DNA of 64,000 nt from Isoetes taiwanensis. Its lineage: Eukaryota; Streptophyta; Lycopodiopsida; Isoetales; Isoetaceae. The notes under the pieces are model-generated. The model had not been told where the DNA came from. It did no database searches and worked only from the letters and a program-made list of their open reading frames with translations. The stretch lies in contig JAJEKV010000041.1 in the NCBI GenBank assembly GCA_021234155.1, positions 6,693,249 through 6,757,248 on the forward strand. Direction: 5' to 3'. Below are positions 10,950 through 23,440 of the stretch, piece after piece. Position 1 is the first letter of the stretch. Each line of letters starts with the position of its first letter. The translations under genes and the position numbers were made by a program.

Positions 10950-12280
10950 AAATGTTTTATGAAGATTCCGTTGAATACCCCTAGATTCCCAAAGATTCTC
11001 TGAAGATTCACATAGATTCCCTAAGATTCTCTTGAGATTCCCCTAGATTCCCAAAGATATCTCAAGATTCCTCTAGACTCCCCAAGATTCTATATAGATT
11101 AATATAGATCAAGTCTATATTCACTTAAATTCTATAAGGATACCTTTAAATTCTCCAAGATTCCATTAAGATTCCCCTAGATTCTCAAAGATTCCATCAT
11201 GAAACGTCTAGATTCCCAAAGATTCTCTCAAGATTCACATACATTCCCCAAGATTCTATGTATATTCTCCAAGATTCTCTAAGATTCTATGAAGATTTCC
11301 CTAAATTTTCAAATATGCTATGAAAATACCCTTAGGTTCTCCAAGATTCCATCGAGATTCCACTAGATTCTCAAAGATCCCATCAGGATTCCTCTAGATT
11401 CCCAAAAATTATCTCAAGATTCACTTAGATTCCCCAAGATTCTATGTAGTTTCTCTTAGATTCTCTAAGATCCTATTAAGATTCCTCTAGATTCTCAAAT
11501 ATTCTATGAAGGTTCCCTAAGTTCCCATAAATTCTCTCGACATTCCTCTAGATTCCCAAAGATTGACCCAAGATTCACCTAGATTTCCTATGATTCTATG
11601 TAGATTCTCTTGGATTTCCCTTAGATTCTATGAAGATTCCTCTAGATTCTCCAACATTCCATCCAGATCCCATAGATTCCCAAAGATTTTATGAACATTC
11701 CTTTAGAGTCCCTTAGATCCTATAAAGATTCTCTTAGATTCTCCAATATTCCGCCAAGATTCCCTAGATTCTCGAAGATTCCACCAAGGTTCTCTTAATT
11801 CACATAGATTACCGAAGATTCTATGCAGATTCTCTAAAGTTCTATCGAGATTCCCCTAGGTTCTCAAATATTCTATGAAGATTCCCCAATATTCCCATAG
11901 ATCCTCTTGAGAATCCTAAAGTCCCTAAGATCCTCTTGAGATTCCCCTAAATTTCCAAAGATTACCCCAAGATTCCTCTAGATTCCCCAAGATTCTATGT
12001 GGATCTCTTAGCTTCCCTTAAATGTAATGAGGATTCCCCTAGATTCTCAAAGATTCTCCCAAGAATCCCATAGATTTCCCAAGACTCTATGTAGATTCTC
12101 TTATATTCTCTAAGATCCTATGTAGATTCTCCTAGATACCCAAAGGTCCTCTTGAGATTCCCCTAGATTCCCTAAGGTTCTATTGAGATTCCTCTGGATT
12201 GCTAAAGATCCCATGAAGATTCTTTGGATTCTCTTAAATTACTCTAGATTTCGTATAATTCTAAGATTCTAAAAAGATTC
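10950..12280 (+). repeat. GATTC-phased degenerate tandem array (about 10-11 bp period)
   Basis: For about 1.3 kb the plus strand repeats short units such as AGATTCCCCT, AGATTCTCTA and AGATTCCCAA. The GATTC words recur at intervals of 10, 11, 10, 10, 11, 10... bp in the first stretch read base by base. All copies have the same orientation. Higher-order units, for example GATTCTATGTAGATTCTCT, recur irregularly. Many units are mutated, so the array is old or evolving by slippage. It contains no open reading frame. On the order of 100 copies are present (estimate by eye). Confidence 0.9.
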
Positions 12281-13799
12281 CTAGAGTCCGATCACATTGG
12301 CTCCAACTACGATGGAATGGTGCTAAAGCATTACTCACTGGAAAGTTCTCAATGAGAGGAATGTAATGATGTGGATCCCACCTTCATCTGACTCCTAAGG
12401 TGCAAGTTACGTGCCCTTAAAGGCAATTAAAAAAAGGAAGCTTCCTAGAAACTCCACACATAATTGCCTTGACACCTTACCTTTTTATAATGAGAGTCCC
12501 ACCTCACCTCCTTTTAAAATAAAAGTTGCAATTTAATATAAAAACTTAAAGGCTAGGATTTATCCTCACCTTTCAATCTAACGGCTAAGATTTACCATAT
12601 CCACTTTTTTCCACCTTCCTTGCACCTTCCTAACAAAGATCAAGGGCTAGGATTTCTCCTCCCCTTTTGATCCAACGGTCCGGGGATGTGGTGCATGCCC
12701 CCATGCATGCCTATGCATGCCCCCCATGGAGATCCAATGGCTACAGCTTTGCCACCTCGCCGCTTTCACAATGAACGGCTTAGATGCATTTAAATATGTA
12801 ACAATCTATTCCATGGGGGCATCCAAATTAATTTTATAAATATTATGATATAAGGCATGAACTAACTGTAGTACAAGTCTGATAAGCATGTGCACTTCTT
12901 ACTTGTCTATAAATTTAGCTAAGAATGGATTGGGGGTAAAATGGCTACAATTGGGCTTGTATTTCACATGGATTATAAGGATTAAGCAGCTGCTTTGTAT
13001 GTTACGGGTAGCTGATATATGTATGAACAACTGCTGGTTCTTGTTGCGTAATATCAAAACTATAGTATTTTTGCTGATAATAATGGAATCATGGCCTAGT
13101 TCTGTACAAGATTGTTTTAAATGACAAATGTAGACTATGGCATCTATAACTGAGTTTTGTATAGCACTGCTCAATGATCATATACATGATCAGACCGATA
13201 ACTAAATGTATGTCACATCCTATTTAATAGAGCAGAATGTTTTAGACTAAAAATCGTAGTGGGTAAGGGCTCACAAGCTAAATTATAGATATATGGAAAT
13301 GGCTAAATGACAGGAGTAATAAAGTTACATGAATGAAGGAATTTTGATGATTATTAATGTTTATATTGCATATGATCATTCCTATGTCCCGCTTGGGATG
13401 ATTTATTCCTTTAAAAGTGGGTTAAGAATTTCCTATGGCTGATATTGTTTAAAGACTTAGAACCTGAATAACATTCAGGTGGGAGTTGTTTATCTGTAGG
13501 AATGGGTATACAAATGAGTTCTTAATATAATAAGATTGTTAACGTACCGAGTTTCAGTTGGAACACCTATACATTCAGGGGATGAGTATGGTTGAACATT
13601 GAAAAGCCAATATTAGGTTCCTATGTCCTACTAAGGTTCTGGTTTGGGTCTGTCTAGTGCTATAGGCTAATTACTTGGTGCCCATAGATAGTATGTGCCA
13701 TCATGGATCATGATCCAAGTATGGGCTGAGAATACTACATATGGGATTGACGTAGATGTCATTGCTAGTGGCCTTTTGCTAAGGCTAGTGTGGACTGGA
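12281..13799. other. No recognised gene
   Basis: AT-rich sequence without a supported coding region or structured repeat. A cluster of CATGC/GCATGC palindromes lies near 12,690-12,730 (RY-like), the only local pattern noted. Two overlapping open frames near 12,890-13,170 on opposite strands carry no recognisable motif and are not called. Confidence 0.5.
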
Positions 13800-13999
13800 T
13801 TTTTTTTTTTTTTTTGGACGGAAGCTAAAAAGTTTATTAATCAGATAAAAGTACGAAATTTAAATGTCTCATCTAACTGTGTAAGCCCAAAAAGATGCCA
13901 CAGGAGCACGAGCCTGGAGCACAGTGTGCTTACTCCAGAAAGGGAGATTAACGATAAGAATCAATTCGAAGATACTGAATCCAGATGCGTTCCATCAAT

Positions 14000-16900
14000 T
14001 CTGAATCAAGAGAAGAGCACTCATAGGCTGTCAATATTTTTTTTTGGGCCACCATAATAACACCATGTGCAGATGAATAAATGCCTTGGAAGATGTGGTG
14101 TCTGCGACACTCCCATATCGACCACATGAGCCAACCAGAACCAAGATGGAATGTCCTCTGTTTAGCTGAAGGCCATGCATTGGGATAGAACGCCAAGAGG
14201 ATGCATCGGCAGTCCAATGTACTGTTAAACAAGAATTGTAGCCAGGACCATGCTGGTTAAACCTCTGGACAATCAAAGAGACAGTACTCAAGAGTCTCAA
14301 CGGCTGAAAGGCAAAGCGGGCATACTGCAGATATGCGAGGATCATAGCGATATTTGAAGGAACCTGCCACTATAGTACAGAGACTTTCGGGTGGAGCAAC
14401 CTATCCCAAAGCCATCGCCATGTATGACACAAAGTGCGTTGTGGAACCTGAAGGTGCCACCCATCTGGCAACTGGAGGGGCTGTGGTGCTAAAAGAAGGC
14501 GATATACTGATCTGACAAAGTGCTTACCTTTGTGAATATTTTCATGACAGTCCCATGGCACTCTTTTAGCAACACCAACTTGCACTATAAGAGGCAAATT
14601 TTCTGCGGCCTTCTCCCATAGAGACATATCCCAACGAGAGAGCAGGAACTTTGCCTGAAATTCAGACCAAGATAGTACGCGACCCACTTCATACCATGCT
14701 TGAATAGAGATAACGCCTACCAAAACCCACCGTCTTTGTGAAAGGGGATGAAGTGATGCTGCCAGTGGAGGTGCTGAGGGGCCGGGAGGCAGTGGTGCCC
14801 ACCACTATGGAGTCTCCAATAGGGTGCGGATGGAGGGGCATGGCCAGAAAAGATGTTTGACTGCCTCCCATGTTGTCAACAAGCCACGCAAAAATGGAGA
14901 AGCACTTGGAAAAGGCTTCAGAGTCTGAAATAATGCCCAAGGTAGGACTGGTTTGACAGCCATTTTGCCTAGAGGGATACAGTGACCAAGAGCTTGTTTA
15001 AGAAGGCATAAACCAGGAGAATCATCTTCACCATTCAGGAGTCTCCAAATGAACTTTGAAATAAGGACTTTGCTCAGCAGTAAGAAGTCCCTCATACCCA
15101 GACCAGCCGCCCATTTGGGAAGGATGCACTTCGACCAAGCCACCTTAATCACATCACCTTCCTCAGTACCCGCCCATATAAAGTTCCGAACTATTGCAAT
15201 GAGCTCACATACTTTGATCTGTAGGCTAGCAGTAAGGATGCCATATAAACATGGGTACTACTAAGGACTGACTTGGCCACTGTGATGCAACCCGCAAGAG
15301 ACAACTTTGCGGTGGACCACCAGAACAAGTGCTTCAACAAACCCTTAATGATCTTCTACCATGCAACTCCCATAGTAACATGGATGCCAACTGGAATCCC
15401 CAACAACTTCATGGCCTGTCCATGCGCAAGTAATTTCCATAGATAATCATGAATACACGCCGGAGTCAGAGTATCTAATGTCCATAAAGCTGTACACTTC
15501 TACCACCCCACAAGGACGCTGGAAGCCAGTGAAAAAGTGTCTAAGAGCAATTTGGCAGCTGCAAGATTCTCAGCATTAGTGACTATTGATTGCAAACCTC
15601 CCGTGTGCCATCCTCCATTGCAAGACCATCGAGAAGTCCCTCTGTGGTTGGGACGATGAATAACTGTGACAAAGCCTCTGCGGCAATTGTGAAAAGCAGT
15701 GGTGCTAAAGGGCATCCCTGATGAATACCACGACCGAGTGAGAAGGCATTTGACGGCTCACCATGGAATATACAGTCGCCCGAGCAGAGACGTGCAACTT
15801 CATATTATCTGATGTGAATTGTTCCCCAAATCCCAGTCTTAGCATACAATGACACATGAATTGCCAGGTAACACTGTCATAAACCTTTGCAAAATCAAGC
15901 TTAAGGTATACAACTGGAAGGTTTTGTTACGTGCCCAATAAATTCCCTCATAAGCAGCAGCAACATTGTTCAGAATGCATCGTTCTGGAAGAAAACCTGA
16001 TTGGGTTGTTGAGATGGACTATGCCAAGACATCCTTCATCCGTTCTGCAAAAGCCTTGGCAAAGATCTTATATACAGATGACAATAAGGTGATGGGCCGC
16101 CAGTCTGAAATAGTTTGAGGATCCTTGACCTTGGGGATGAGTGAGATGACACCTCTGTTTAGAATTATATCCAAAGCAGTGGACCATCGAAAGTCACAGA
16201 AAGCATCATACACATCTGGCTCCAGCCATTCCCAATACTCCTGGAAGAACTCAATTGACAAAACATCCAAACCTGGGCATTTGCCTCTTTTTAGTTCAAA
16301 GACTGTGAACCTAAATCACCAGCTATCGTAGCTGCTTCTATTGACATGCGCTGCTCGTCAGAGATGATGAAGGAAATCATAGATAAAATAGCATCTCGCA
16401 TTTTTGATTGAAAGGGAAGATGTTTCTCAACGAAAAAAGTCTGAAAGTGGCTATGCAGATATTGCTTGAGTTTGGTTGGCTCTGTTAGCACCGAACCATC
16501 CGACAAAAGCAATGAGGACATGGTTGACATCATGTGATGCCAGCCGCGCGGAAAAAGAAGCATCTACAATGGTCTCCCTCACGAAACCACTACAGAGCTA
16601 CCTTCGTCTTTGCCTGCTGGATTTGCTCCTCCTCTAATGCTTGGATCTGTGCCAAAATATCTCGATCATGAACACCTGGAAGGAGTCCCTGTCGAGAATG
16701 GAGCAGGTCCTGATACAAGGTGTCCAATAAAGCACGACTTGCTGCTGCAGACTCTCGGCCCCACTGTTTGGCAAAGCCTTTGACTGCCGCAATTGCATCC
16801 ACTATGCCAGCCACGCCTTGACGTCGACTGAAGGTAGTTGCCCACGTATTCTTGCAACCTTCTTGAAAGTCAACATCCTTTAAGAATTTTACATTCAAAC

Positions 16901-17470
16901 GAAAACATGTCCGTCCAGGCCGTCGCTGCTGCAGAGGCTTGTCTGAAAGGAATTGCGGATGGTGGTCTGAAATTGAGTTGTCCTTGAGATAGAACCGGGA
17001 GAGACCCGGAAGTGCCACAACTGCATCTGCATTCCAGTAAGCTTCATCCAACCGAGAGCTTGCGCGACCTCCACCAGCTTGACCATTGCACCAAGTAAAG
17101 GCACCTTCACCATCAATCTCCGAGAGGTGGGAGTCATGGAGTAGGCGGAGCCAATGTTGACGTTCAAAACCTGTAGAGGTAGCCCCCAACCAATCGAACT
17201 CCATTTCCACCATATTAAGATCTTCAACAAGAAGCCATAAAATGTGGCATCCCAAGCTGAGCATCTTCCCTCGCAAGGAGGCCCACAATGAAGCTCTCTG
17301 ATGAGGCCTATTGTGGGCACAAACATTAAATAGACCATACTTAACCCCTTGTTCCTGCCATACAATTAGGGCCCAATGACCAAAATGATCAGCCTGAGTG
17401 AAGATGACTGGCAAGGAAAGAAGCCATGCTATCACCACCTCTGCACTTGCAAAATTAGCTGTTGCGATAA
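14000..17470 (-). pseudogene. LINE ORF2: endonuclease, reverse transcriptase, zf-RVT region
   Basis: The endonuclease (17,438-16,590) belongs to the exonuclease-endonuclease-phosphatase family and keeps the catalytic SDHHP motif near 16,970. The RT begins near 16,270 with LIPKVKDPQTISDWRPITL (about 16,150-16,090), followed by a palm motif LDFAKVYDSVTW near 15,890-15,860 equivalent to LDxxKAYDxVxW. The region coding for the catalytic YxDD is too degraded to read. Downstream, 15,152-14,805 reads WSKCILPKWAAGLGMRD, the usual post-RT segment of plant LINEs, and 14,723-14,031 corresponds to the zinc-binding C-terminal region. ORF2 nicks target DNA and reverse-transcribes its own mRNA. Multiple stops and frame changes make it dead. 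Confidence 0.85.
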
Positions 17471-17843
17471 GGACATTAAACCTTCAACCAATCATGTCTG
17501 CAAGCTTTGTCTTGAAAACATACAAACTGAGGATCCAATCTAGATAAGTAGAAAGAAATGTGACTCTGCTTGAGGGGGGAGGAGGCTACCCCCTGAACAT
17601 TCCATGAAACTAACCGCATTGACCTTATGATGCGGACAGTTCAGATGAGACCGCTGGTGTCTCAAGGAAATTTGAGGAAGTCTCCTAGGCATCTGGCATG
17701 GCAATAACCTCATCAACCAAATCAGCCCACCGAAGCGGATCAAAGAGACCACAGTGGGATGCAATTGGGGGAGCAGAGCTACATGAAGAAGGAACAGAGG
17801 GCTGGGATGCAGAGGAGTTAGATCCCTTGGCTGATTTTCGTGG

Positions 17844-19735
17844 TTAGCGAAGAGCCAGTGGATGTTTTGGTGGTGGGTGGATGCCACGCCGATCAATGTC
17901 CATGTACTGTCCACGAGCCTCTTCAATTTGCTCCTGCGACTTCTGAATTTCAGCCAGTCTCAACATTTGGTGATCCAGAGACAAAGTTGAGGAAGCTGCA
18001 ACTGGAAGAGTAGAGGGAGCAGTCACCAGACTGTGACAGATATCCATTGAGGCGGGAGCTGATCTAGGAGCATGAAGTGCTGGAGGAGCAGATGGAGGAT
18101 TATGTTGGTGAACCTTGTGATATTGAGCAAAAAGAGGGGCTGTAGAAAACATGAGAACTAGCTCAGGACCATTCCACAAGGACAGCTTAAATAAAAAGAA
18201 CATCGGCCCGCTCTGGACAACAATTGTTTGAGGCAAATCACGATGAATGGGCCTTGCAACACAAATCTTGGTGATGCCATTAGTTATGGAGTGTTGCAAA
18301 TGGAGTCCAATCTCATTAGCAATGGCGGAAATGAACTTGGAATCGCGTAGCTTCGGAGGAAAATCTTCAATAGCAAACCAGAAGGGAGCACGTAAGGCAT
18401 CTGGCTTAACTGGAAAGGATAAAAGAACATACTGCTGATAGAGCAAGAAGTGTTTCCAAAGAGGATCAACACCTCGTTCTATGAGTTGGAGCAGCTGGCT
18501 CAGGAGATTCAAACATCAAAAGAAATGCTTCAGATCCAAGAAAGGACCAGTGAAATGGTAGACCACAGAACATGCAACCAACTGCTCCACATGTTGTCGA
18601 TGAACTTCATGGCTAATCTACACCACTGGAGCCCAAAATGCTCAAAAGTTGCCCTGCATTCCTGAATCTCATAAAAGATTTCGTCTGATGGGAGCTGGAC
18701 ATCCATGGAGTTTTTCTTGGCTTGTAATTACTAGAGATAGGACACAACTTCTTTCCTGTTATTATTCACCATGGTGGCAATGGCCTCTGAGACATGAGCT
18801 GAGGTGGTTGGCGTCGCCAAGCCCTTGCAAAGCCACTCAGAAAATCGCACACCAGTAACTCGAGCTACTATGTCAGATGATCTCCAAGGTGAGGTCGAAG
18901 CAGCTCGGAGGGTGGAAGAGGAAGTCACCCCAGCCTGTCGCGGGGGAAGAGGGGGAAACTCCTCCTGCCCTGAGGAACCTCCAACGTATGTTGGATGCAC
19001 CACTTGCCCTGCGAGTACACCAGTTTGTGTAGGTTGCACTACCATCTGAGCACTACCTCCACAAGTAGCCTCCGTGAAGGAACTTCCAACCTATATTGGA
19101 GGTGCCGCTTGCAACACTATTAGGTGCAGCATGTCCAGAAGGGCGCTCTACAAGCGCGTGAGATCTCAACTAACATGAGGCACCTGCAACATGTTTTGGA
19201 GGTGCCGCTATCCCAGAAGCAATTTCAGCAGACAAAGAGGGTCTTGCCTGACCCACAGAACTTCCAATAATTGTTGGAGGTGCTAATTGGCCAGAGCACA
19301 CCACCGACCCGAGGAACCTCCAACGTGCGTTAGGGGTATGACATTTTCAGAAGAGTTTTCCAATGGCACATGTTCAACACATCTTCTAGTCTCACCAGAC
19401 GTATGGGCAGAGGCGTGAACTGTAGTCGAGACAACTACAATTGGAATAGAAACTGGAACAAGTAACTAAGAAGAGGAAAGAGATGGAGCTCCTGTCTCAA
19501 TTGAGGCAGCCCCACTCATGCCATTAGAAGACATGTTGGGCAACACTAAAAGATTGAGGTGCACCGAAGAAACCAAACTCTCATGAGCCGAAAGAGCATC
19601 CTCGCGAGCCATTTTGTGTGCACCACGTGCACTTATTCTGGGAGAATCTGCAGCATATTCTTTTCCAATTCCTCCACGTACTATGGTAGAACTACCAGAA
19701 AAACGTTTTGGCGGGCTGCGACTGGATCTTGTCAT
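17844..19735 (-). pseudogene. LINE ORF1 (Gag-like RNA-binding protein), fragmented
   Basis: Minus-strand fragments run from a likely N-terminus at about 19,735 (MTRSSRSPPKRFSGSSTIV) through 19,045-18,731 (EWLCKGLATPTTSAHV) to 18,512-17,844, which ends in a charged segment followed directly by the ORF2 region. The middle part (VLLSFPVKPDALRAPFWFA) resembles the DUF4283-type domain usual in plant L1 ORF1. A proline-rich repeat region lies in the N-terminal half. Stops between the fragments show it is a pseudogene. Confidence 0.65.
18960..19335 (-). repeat. Imperfect repeats within LINE ORF1
   Basis: A block with a small internal dyad (CCTCCAAC...GTTGGAGGTGCC type) recurs about five times at 60-90 bp spacing near 18,975, 19,085, 19,195, 19,260 and 19,315. 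In translation it gives a recurrent P-T/I-x-V-G-S-S motif in the ORF1 low-complexity region. Confidence 0.55.
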
Positions 19736-20100
19736 CACCACCAAAAGGGGAGGGGGGAGGGGGGCCAAGTTTCAGAGCTGAACAGTCCTTCCCAATAGGC
19801 CAATCTCTGAGAAGATTAAGCACCACTATATGGAGTGCTCAAAGAGCTTTTCAACAAGCCCAAAGACGCCCAAACCTGCCACCAGAAGCAAAAGTTATGG
19901 CCAAAAGAAAATTGCAGCCAAACCCTAGCACTGCCAAAAGAGGGCCGGGAATGTCAGGCGAGTGCTTTCCACCAAAACAGAAGAAATATCATACAAATTA
20001 TACACCAATGGAAAGGTCGTGCAACGAGCTTTCCAAAGAGCCCAAGAACACCCAAATCTGACATCAGAATCCCGAGTTATAAGCAAAAGAGCGGGGCTGA

Positions 20101-20980
20101 AACCCTAAGCGCCATCATGAGCCATCGTGGCCTAAGGTCGTTTTACTTGGCACTTGACAAGGTATGAGTTAAATCTTACAACATATTGATGTACACTTTC
20201 ACCATGTTTAATGTGAAAGGTCTACAGCTCAGAGATCAAATCTTGGGGGTCAAGAATGTTGATATTTGGGGTTCCTGGCATCACCTTGCAGCAGCAGTCC
20301 ATGACTGCCGGATGCCACAAGGCTGCCACAAATGCTCATGGATCAACAAAAGAAGGTGGGAAGAAACTCCAAGAACAAGAACAAAGCAAAGAATGAACAA
20401 AACTGAATCATATTGATGCTCCAAACGTGAGCAAAAACCTAAACAATGAGAGGAAATGCTCTCTCTAAATAGTAGAGCAAAACCCTAACCCTAACCCTAA
20501 CTGGCATCTCACCTACCACAGATCTAGGCTAAATCTGGGCCATAGATTGTGGGGGCCAATATGACAAATACATGTGGCCTATGCCACCTACCACATATGT
20601 GGGCTAAATCTGGACCCTAGATCAAGTGGTCCAATGTGATAAATACATGTGGCCTATGCCACTCATACATATGTTTAGCCCAAAGGGCTAACACTCCCCC
20701 CCACCACACCAAACTATGTAGAACCTTTATAACAGCAGGTTAAACATTTACAACAGTGTCCAAAGTGAGGGGAAATAATGAGAGTGTCGCCGAAGTCTTG
20801 ACCAAAAAATGCCAATGTCGATGAAGTACAAAATTCATGAGAGATTGAGAAGGCTGTCACTACTTCTCTTGAGCTTGCCACGAGCTCCTTTAAATCCATA
20901 GAAGTCGAATCTAATATTGAGAAGGCTGTCACCACTTCTCCTAGAGCTTGCCACTAGCTCCGAATACATGCGCCAATCCA
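20101..20980. other. No recognised gene; short telomere-like run
   Basis: Contains three consecutive CCCTAA units (about 20,483-20,502) and two diverged copies of a roughly 90-bp block (CTACCACA...GGCTAAATCTGG...CATGTGGCCTATGCCA, near 20,512-20,580 and 20,585-20,660). Three telomere-like units are too few to be an interstitial telomere array. Confidence 0.5.
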
Positions 20981-21029
20981 AGTGTCTTGTAATGAGTTGA
21001 GCGAAAATGAGGAAACAAAAGTTGTTGAA

Positions 21030-21900
21030 GGGGCGGAAGGCCCTAAGTCAGCTTCATGCCAGTTGTTGAACTTGAATGATTTGAACAAAGAGTTGAACTT
21101 GAAAGAGTTGAAACATAAGTGATTGAAGGGGCGGAAGGCCCTAAGTCATCTTCACGCCATTTGTTGAACTTGAAAGAGTTTGAGCAAATAGTTGAACTTG
21201 AAGGAGTTGAAATTGAAGGGGCGGAAGGCCCTAAGTCATCTTCACGCCATTTGTTGAACTTGAAAGAGGCTCAACCGCCATGTATTATGGACGGATGAGG
21301 TTGATCAAAATGTTGAACTTGAAAAAGTTGACACCAAAGAGTTGAGCTTTTTTGCGAGGAATTGCTGAAATTGGCCTGCACACGCCATGTGGCCATGTGA
21401 GGTTGATGTACGAAGGGGCGGAAGGCAGAATTCATCTTCACGCCATTGCAGGAACTTGAAATTTGTTGGTACAAAGGTGCAAAGAAGATCTCCAAGAATG
21501 AGGCAAAAGATGAGGCGTCCCCCAAAATATGCCAAAAATATGCTCCAAAGGCTTCTTGCATGAAAAGAGGATTGAAAGTTGTGCTCGAAGTCACGCCGGG
21601 AGGGGCCATGACAATTTTAATGAACTCACGCCATTGGGCCGTGATTTTGTTGCCGAAAGAGAAGGATGCTGCTGGACTTATGGATTGATGAAAAGTTGTG
21701 CCTCCAAAGGCACAATGCCTCAAAAATTTGACAAGAGGTCAAGAAGTCACCATGAAAAAAAATCACGCCAAGGGGTCGTGATCGAGGTTGCATCCAAGTG
21801 CTGAAGAATGGCCTTAGCATGCCGTTGGGCCATGTAAGGTTAAGGTATGAAAGGGGCGGAAGGTTGAATCATCTTCATGCCATTTGCTTATAAGCACGCC
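21030..21900. repeat. Tandem block of GAAGGGGCGGAAGGCC units
   Basis: A unit of about 85-100 bp starting GAAGGGGCGGAAGGCCCTAA and containing CTTCACGCCATTTGTTG and GTTGAACTTGAA repeats three times between 21,030 and 21,265. Diverged single copies of its core recur near 21,410 and 21,850. Likely part of an LTR or untranslated region of a retroelement; no coding function seen. Confidence 0.75.
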
Positions 21901-22079
21901 ATGTATAGAACGTGATAGATGGTATAAAAAAACCCTCTTCAATAGTAGACGAAGTGGAAAATACCAAGAATGTTGCCCATGTTGAATGGCCTAAGTGCCA
22001 AGTCTCGCCATAAAAGAATCGAGTCATATGTGTGTTGAATGACAAGTGATTTCATGCTCTCTCTCTCTTTTTTTTTTTT

Positions 22080-22700
22080 TTTTTTTAATGGTTGGGGGGC
22101 CGCACGCCGAAACTAGTGCCACGCCCATGAGGGGCCGTGGGCGCTGAAGGTGCAGTGGCCACAGCGTGATGGACTGTGGGGTTCTGAGGGCGGAAGGCCA
22201 TGCCGTGAGGGGCCGAGGGAGGGTCCACGCCTTGGTCACGCGTCACTCGCAGTTAAATGGTGCCACGCCCGTGACGGGCCGTGGCTCTGGTCTGGACCCA
22301 CGCCGTGGGAGGCCGTGGTCATGCTGATGCACGGCAGTTAAATGGTGCCACGCCCGTGACTGTCGTGAGGGGCCGTGGGAGGCCGTGGTCATGCTGATGG
22401 ACGGGGCCGTGGATGGACTGACAGGCCGTGGTGAGACTCTGTGAAGCCAAGCCGTGACGAAAGATGGCTGTGAGAAAATATGGCCGTGGAACGGTGGAGA
22501 TTCAGATGCCGTGGGTGCCGTGACAGGGACAAGATGCTGAGGTGCAGAAGACTTGAACCTTTACCATCCGGATCAGAGCGATTCTTCTGTATTTGATGTA
22601 GCGGGCGGGAAAACTACTGCAGAACTTAAGTACTCTGTTTTCATAAGGCCATGAAGGTCCGAGAAGCCAGGCCGTGATGGGCCGTGGCTTTCTTGTTGCT
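22080..22700. repeat. GC-rich CCGTGG/CCACGCC interspersed repeats
   Basis: After a T-run (about 22,069-22,086) the words GGGCCGTGG and CCACGCC recur many times, forming imperfect palindromes such as CACGCCCGTGACGGGCCGTG. One longer unit (TTAAATGGTGCCACGCCCGTGA) occurs near 22,253 and 22,338. Composition is sharply more GC-rich than the flanks. No gene is supported. Confidence 0.7.
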
Positions 22701-23300
22701 CAGTGTTTGGGGTCTGGGTTCGGGAACTCCTGCAAGACAGCCCTCTGTGAGGACCCTTGGATCTAACAGGAGAATCCGGGAGCTATGTCACGCGGGATTT
22801 GCAAAAAGAACAAAGACAAGAGAACAGAAAACAACAGAGAACAAATGAAACAATAATGAGAACAACTTCCTTGATGTCAATGAAGATACATGAGCTCTCG
22901 CAATCGAGAGAAAACTGATGTGAGACAAGACTCAAAACTCATCTAAAAAACTCATGGGCTAGCTCTACTCATATATATAGTACAATGGCCTTTGGCCCAA
23001 TATAGACACTCTGACTGATTTCGGTGCCGACTCCTGGAAGGAGGCCTAATTTGCAGGAATGCTGGCGGTGCCTCTTGAAGTGCCTGAAATCACGCTGACG
23101 CTGACACGGGCGGTGACGGGCCGTCACTTGTCTGAGCGCCTCCTCTTGACACCTGCCGTGGTCTTTGTCTGCGTGGTCTGCTTGGTCTTCTGCTGAGCCT
23201 TTGACGACTGACCCGTGCCTGGTTATGGATCCTTGGCCTTGACTTGGTCCGTCGTATGCATGAATAGTCCTGTACCAGGAGGCACAGGACTAACAAAGAA
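22701..23300. other. Likely retroelement untranslated or LTR sequence; no gene
   Basis: Contains an A/C/G-rich stretch (about 22,800-22,870) and CTCTCGCAATCGAGAG, a 16-bp perfect palindrome near 22,893-22,908. I see no coding region. Confidence 0.4.
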
Positions 23301-23304
23301 GCTG

Positions 23305-23440
23305 ACCAAACCTTGCCAAGAATTTCTTTACAATTTCATCCCATGAATTAGCATCCAAGCTCATGACATATTTCAGCCATGCTCTTACCTCATCATTTTT
23401 GAAGCACATTTGGAATTCAGAGAATTTGCATCCCTTTTTG
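23305..23440 (-). pseudogene. Ty3/gypsy gag fragment
   Basis: Minus-strand translation gives FQMCFKNDEVRAWLKYV followed by LDANSWDEIVKKFLARF, the A-x-x-W-L / SW-x-x-x-x-x-x-F-L-x-x-F pattern of the retrotransposon gag capsid domain. Only this short segment is recognisable, with no nearby intact pol in frame. It is a remnant of a minus-strand gypsy element. Confidence 0.7.

Larger units (their letters stand above)
13801..20100 (-). mobile_element. L1-like LINE, decayed, minus strand
   Basis: A T-run on the plus strand (13,800-13,816) marks the poly(A) tail of a minus-strand LINE. Going up in coordinate the order is C-terminal zinc-binding region, RT, endonuclease, ORF1 and a 5' region, which is the plant L1 layout. 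Stops and frameshifts are frequent throughout. The 5' limit near 20,100 is approximate and target duplications were not resolved. Confidence 0.85.

Noticed and set aside
12888-13174. Overlapping 78- and 91-codon frames as genes
   Set aside because: Opposite-strand shadows of each other with no motif, no neighbours and no repeat relationship.
18247-19049. Plus-strand frames across the LINE
   Set aside because: They are antisense to the recognisable ORF1 of the minus-strand LINE.
20483-20502. Interstitial telomere array
   Set aside because: Only three CCCTAA units, without degenerate flanking repeats.
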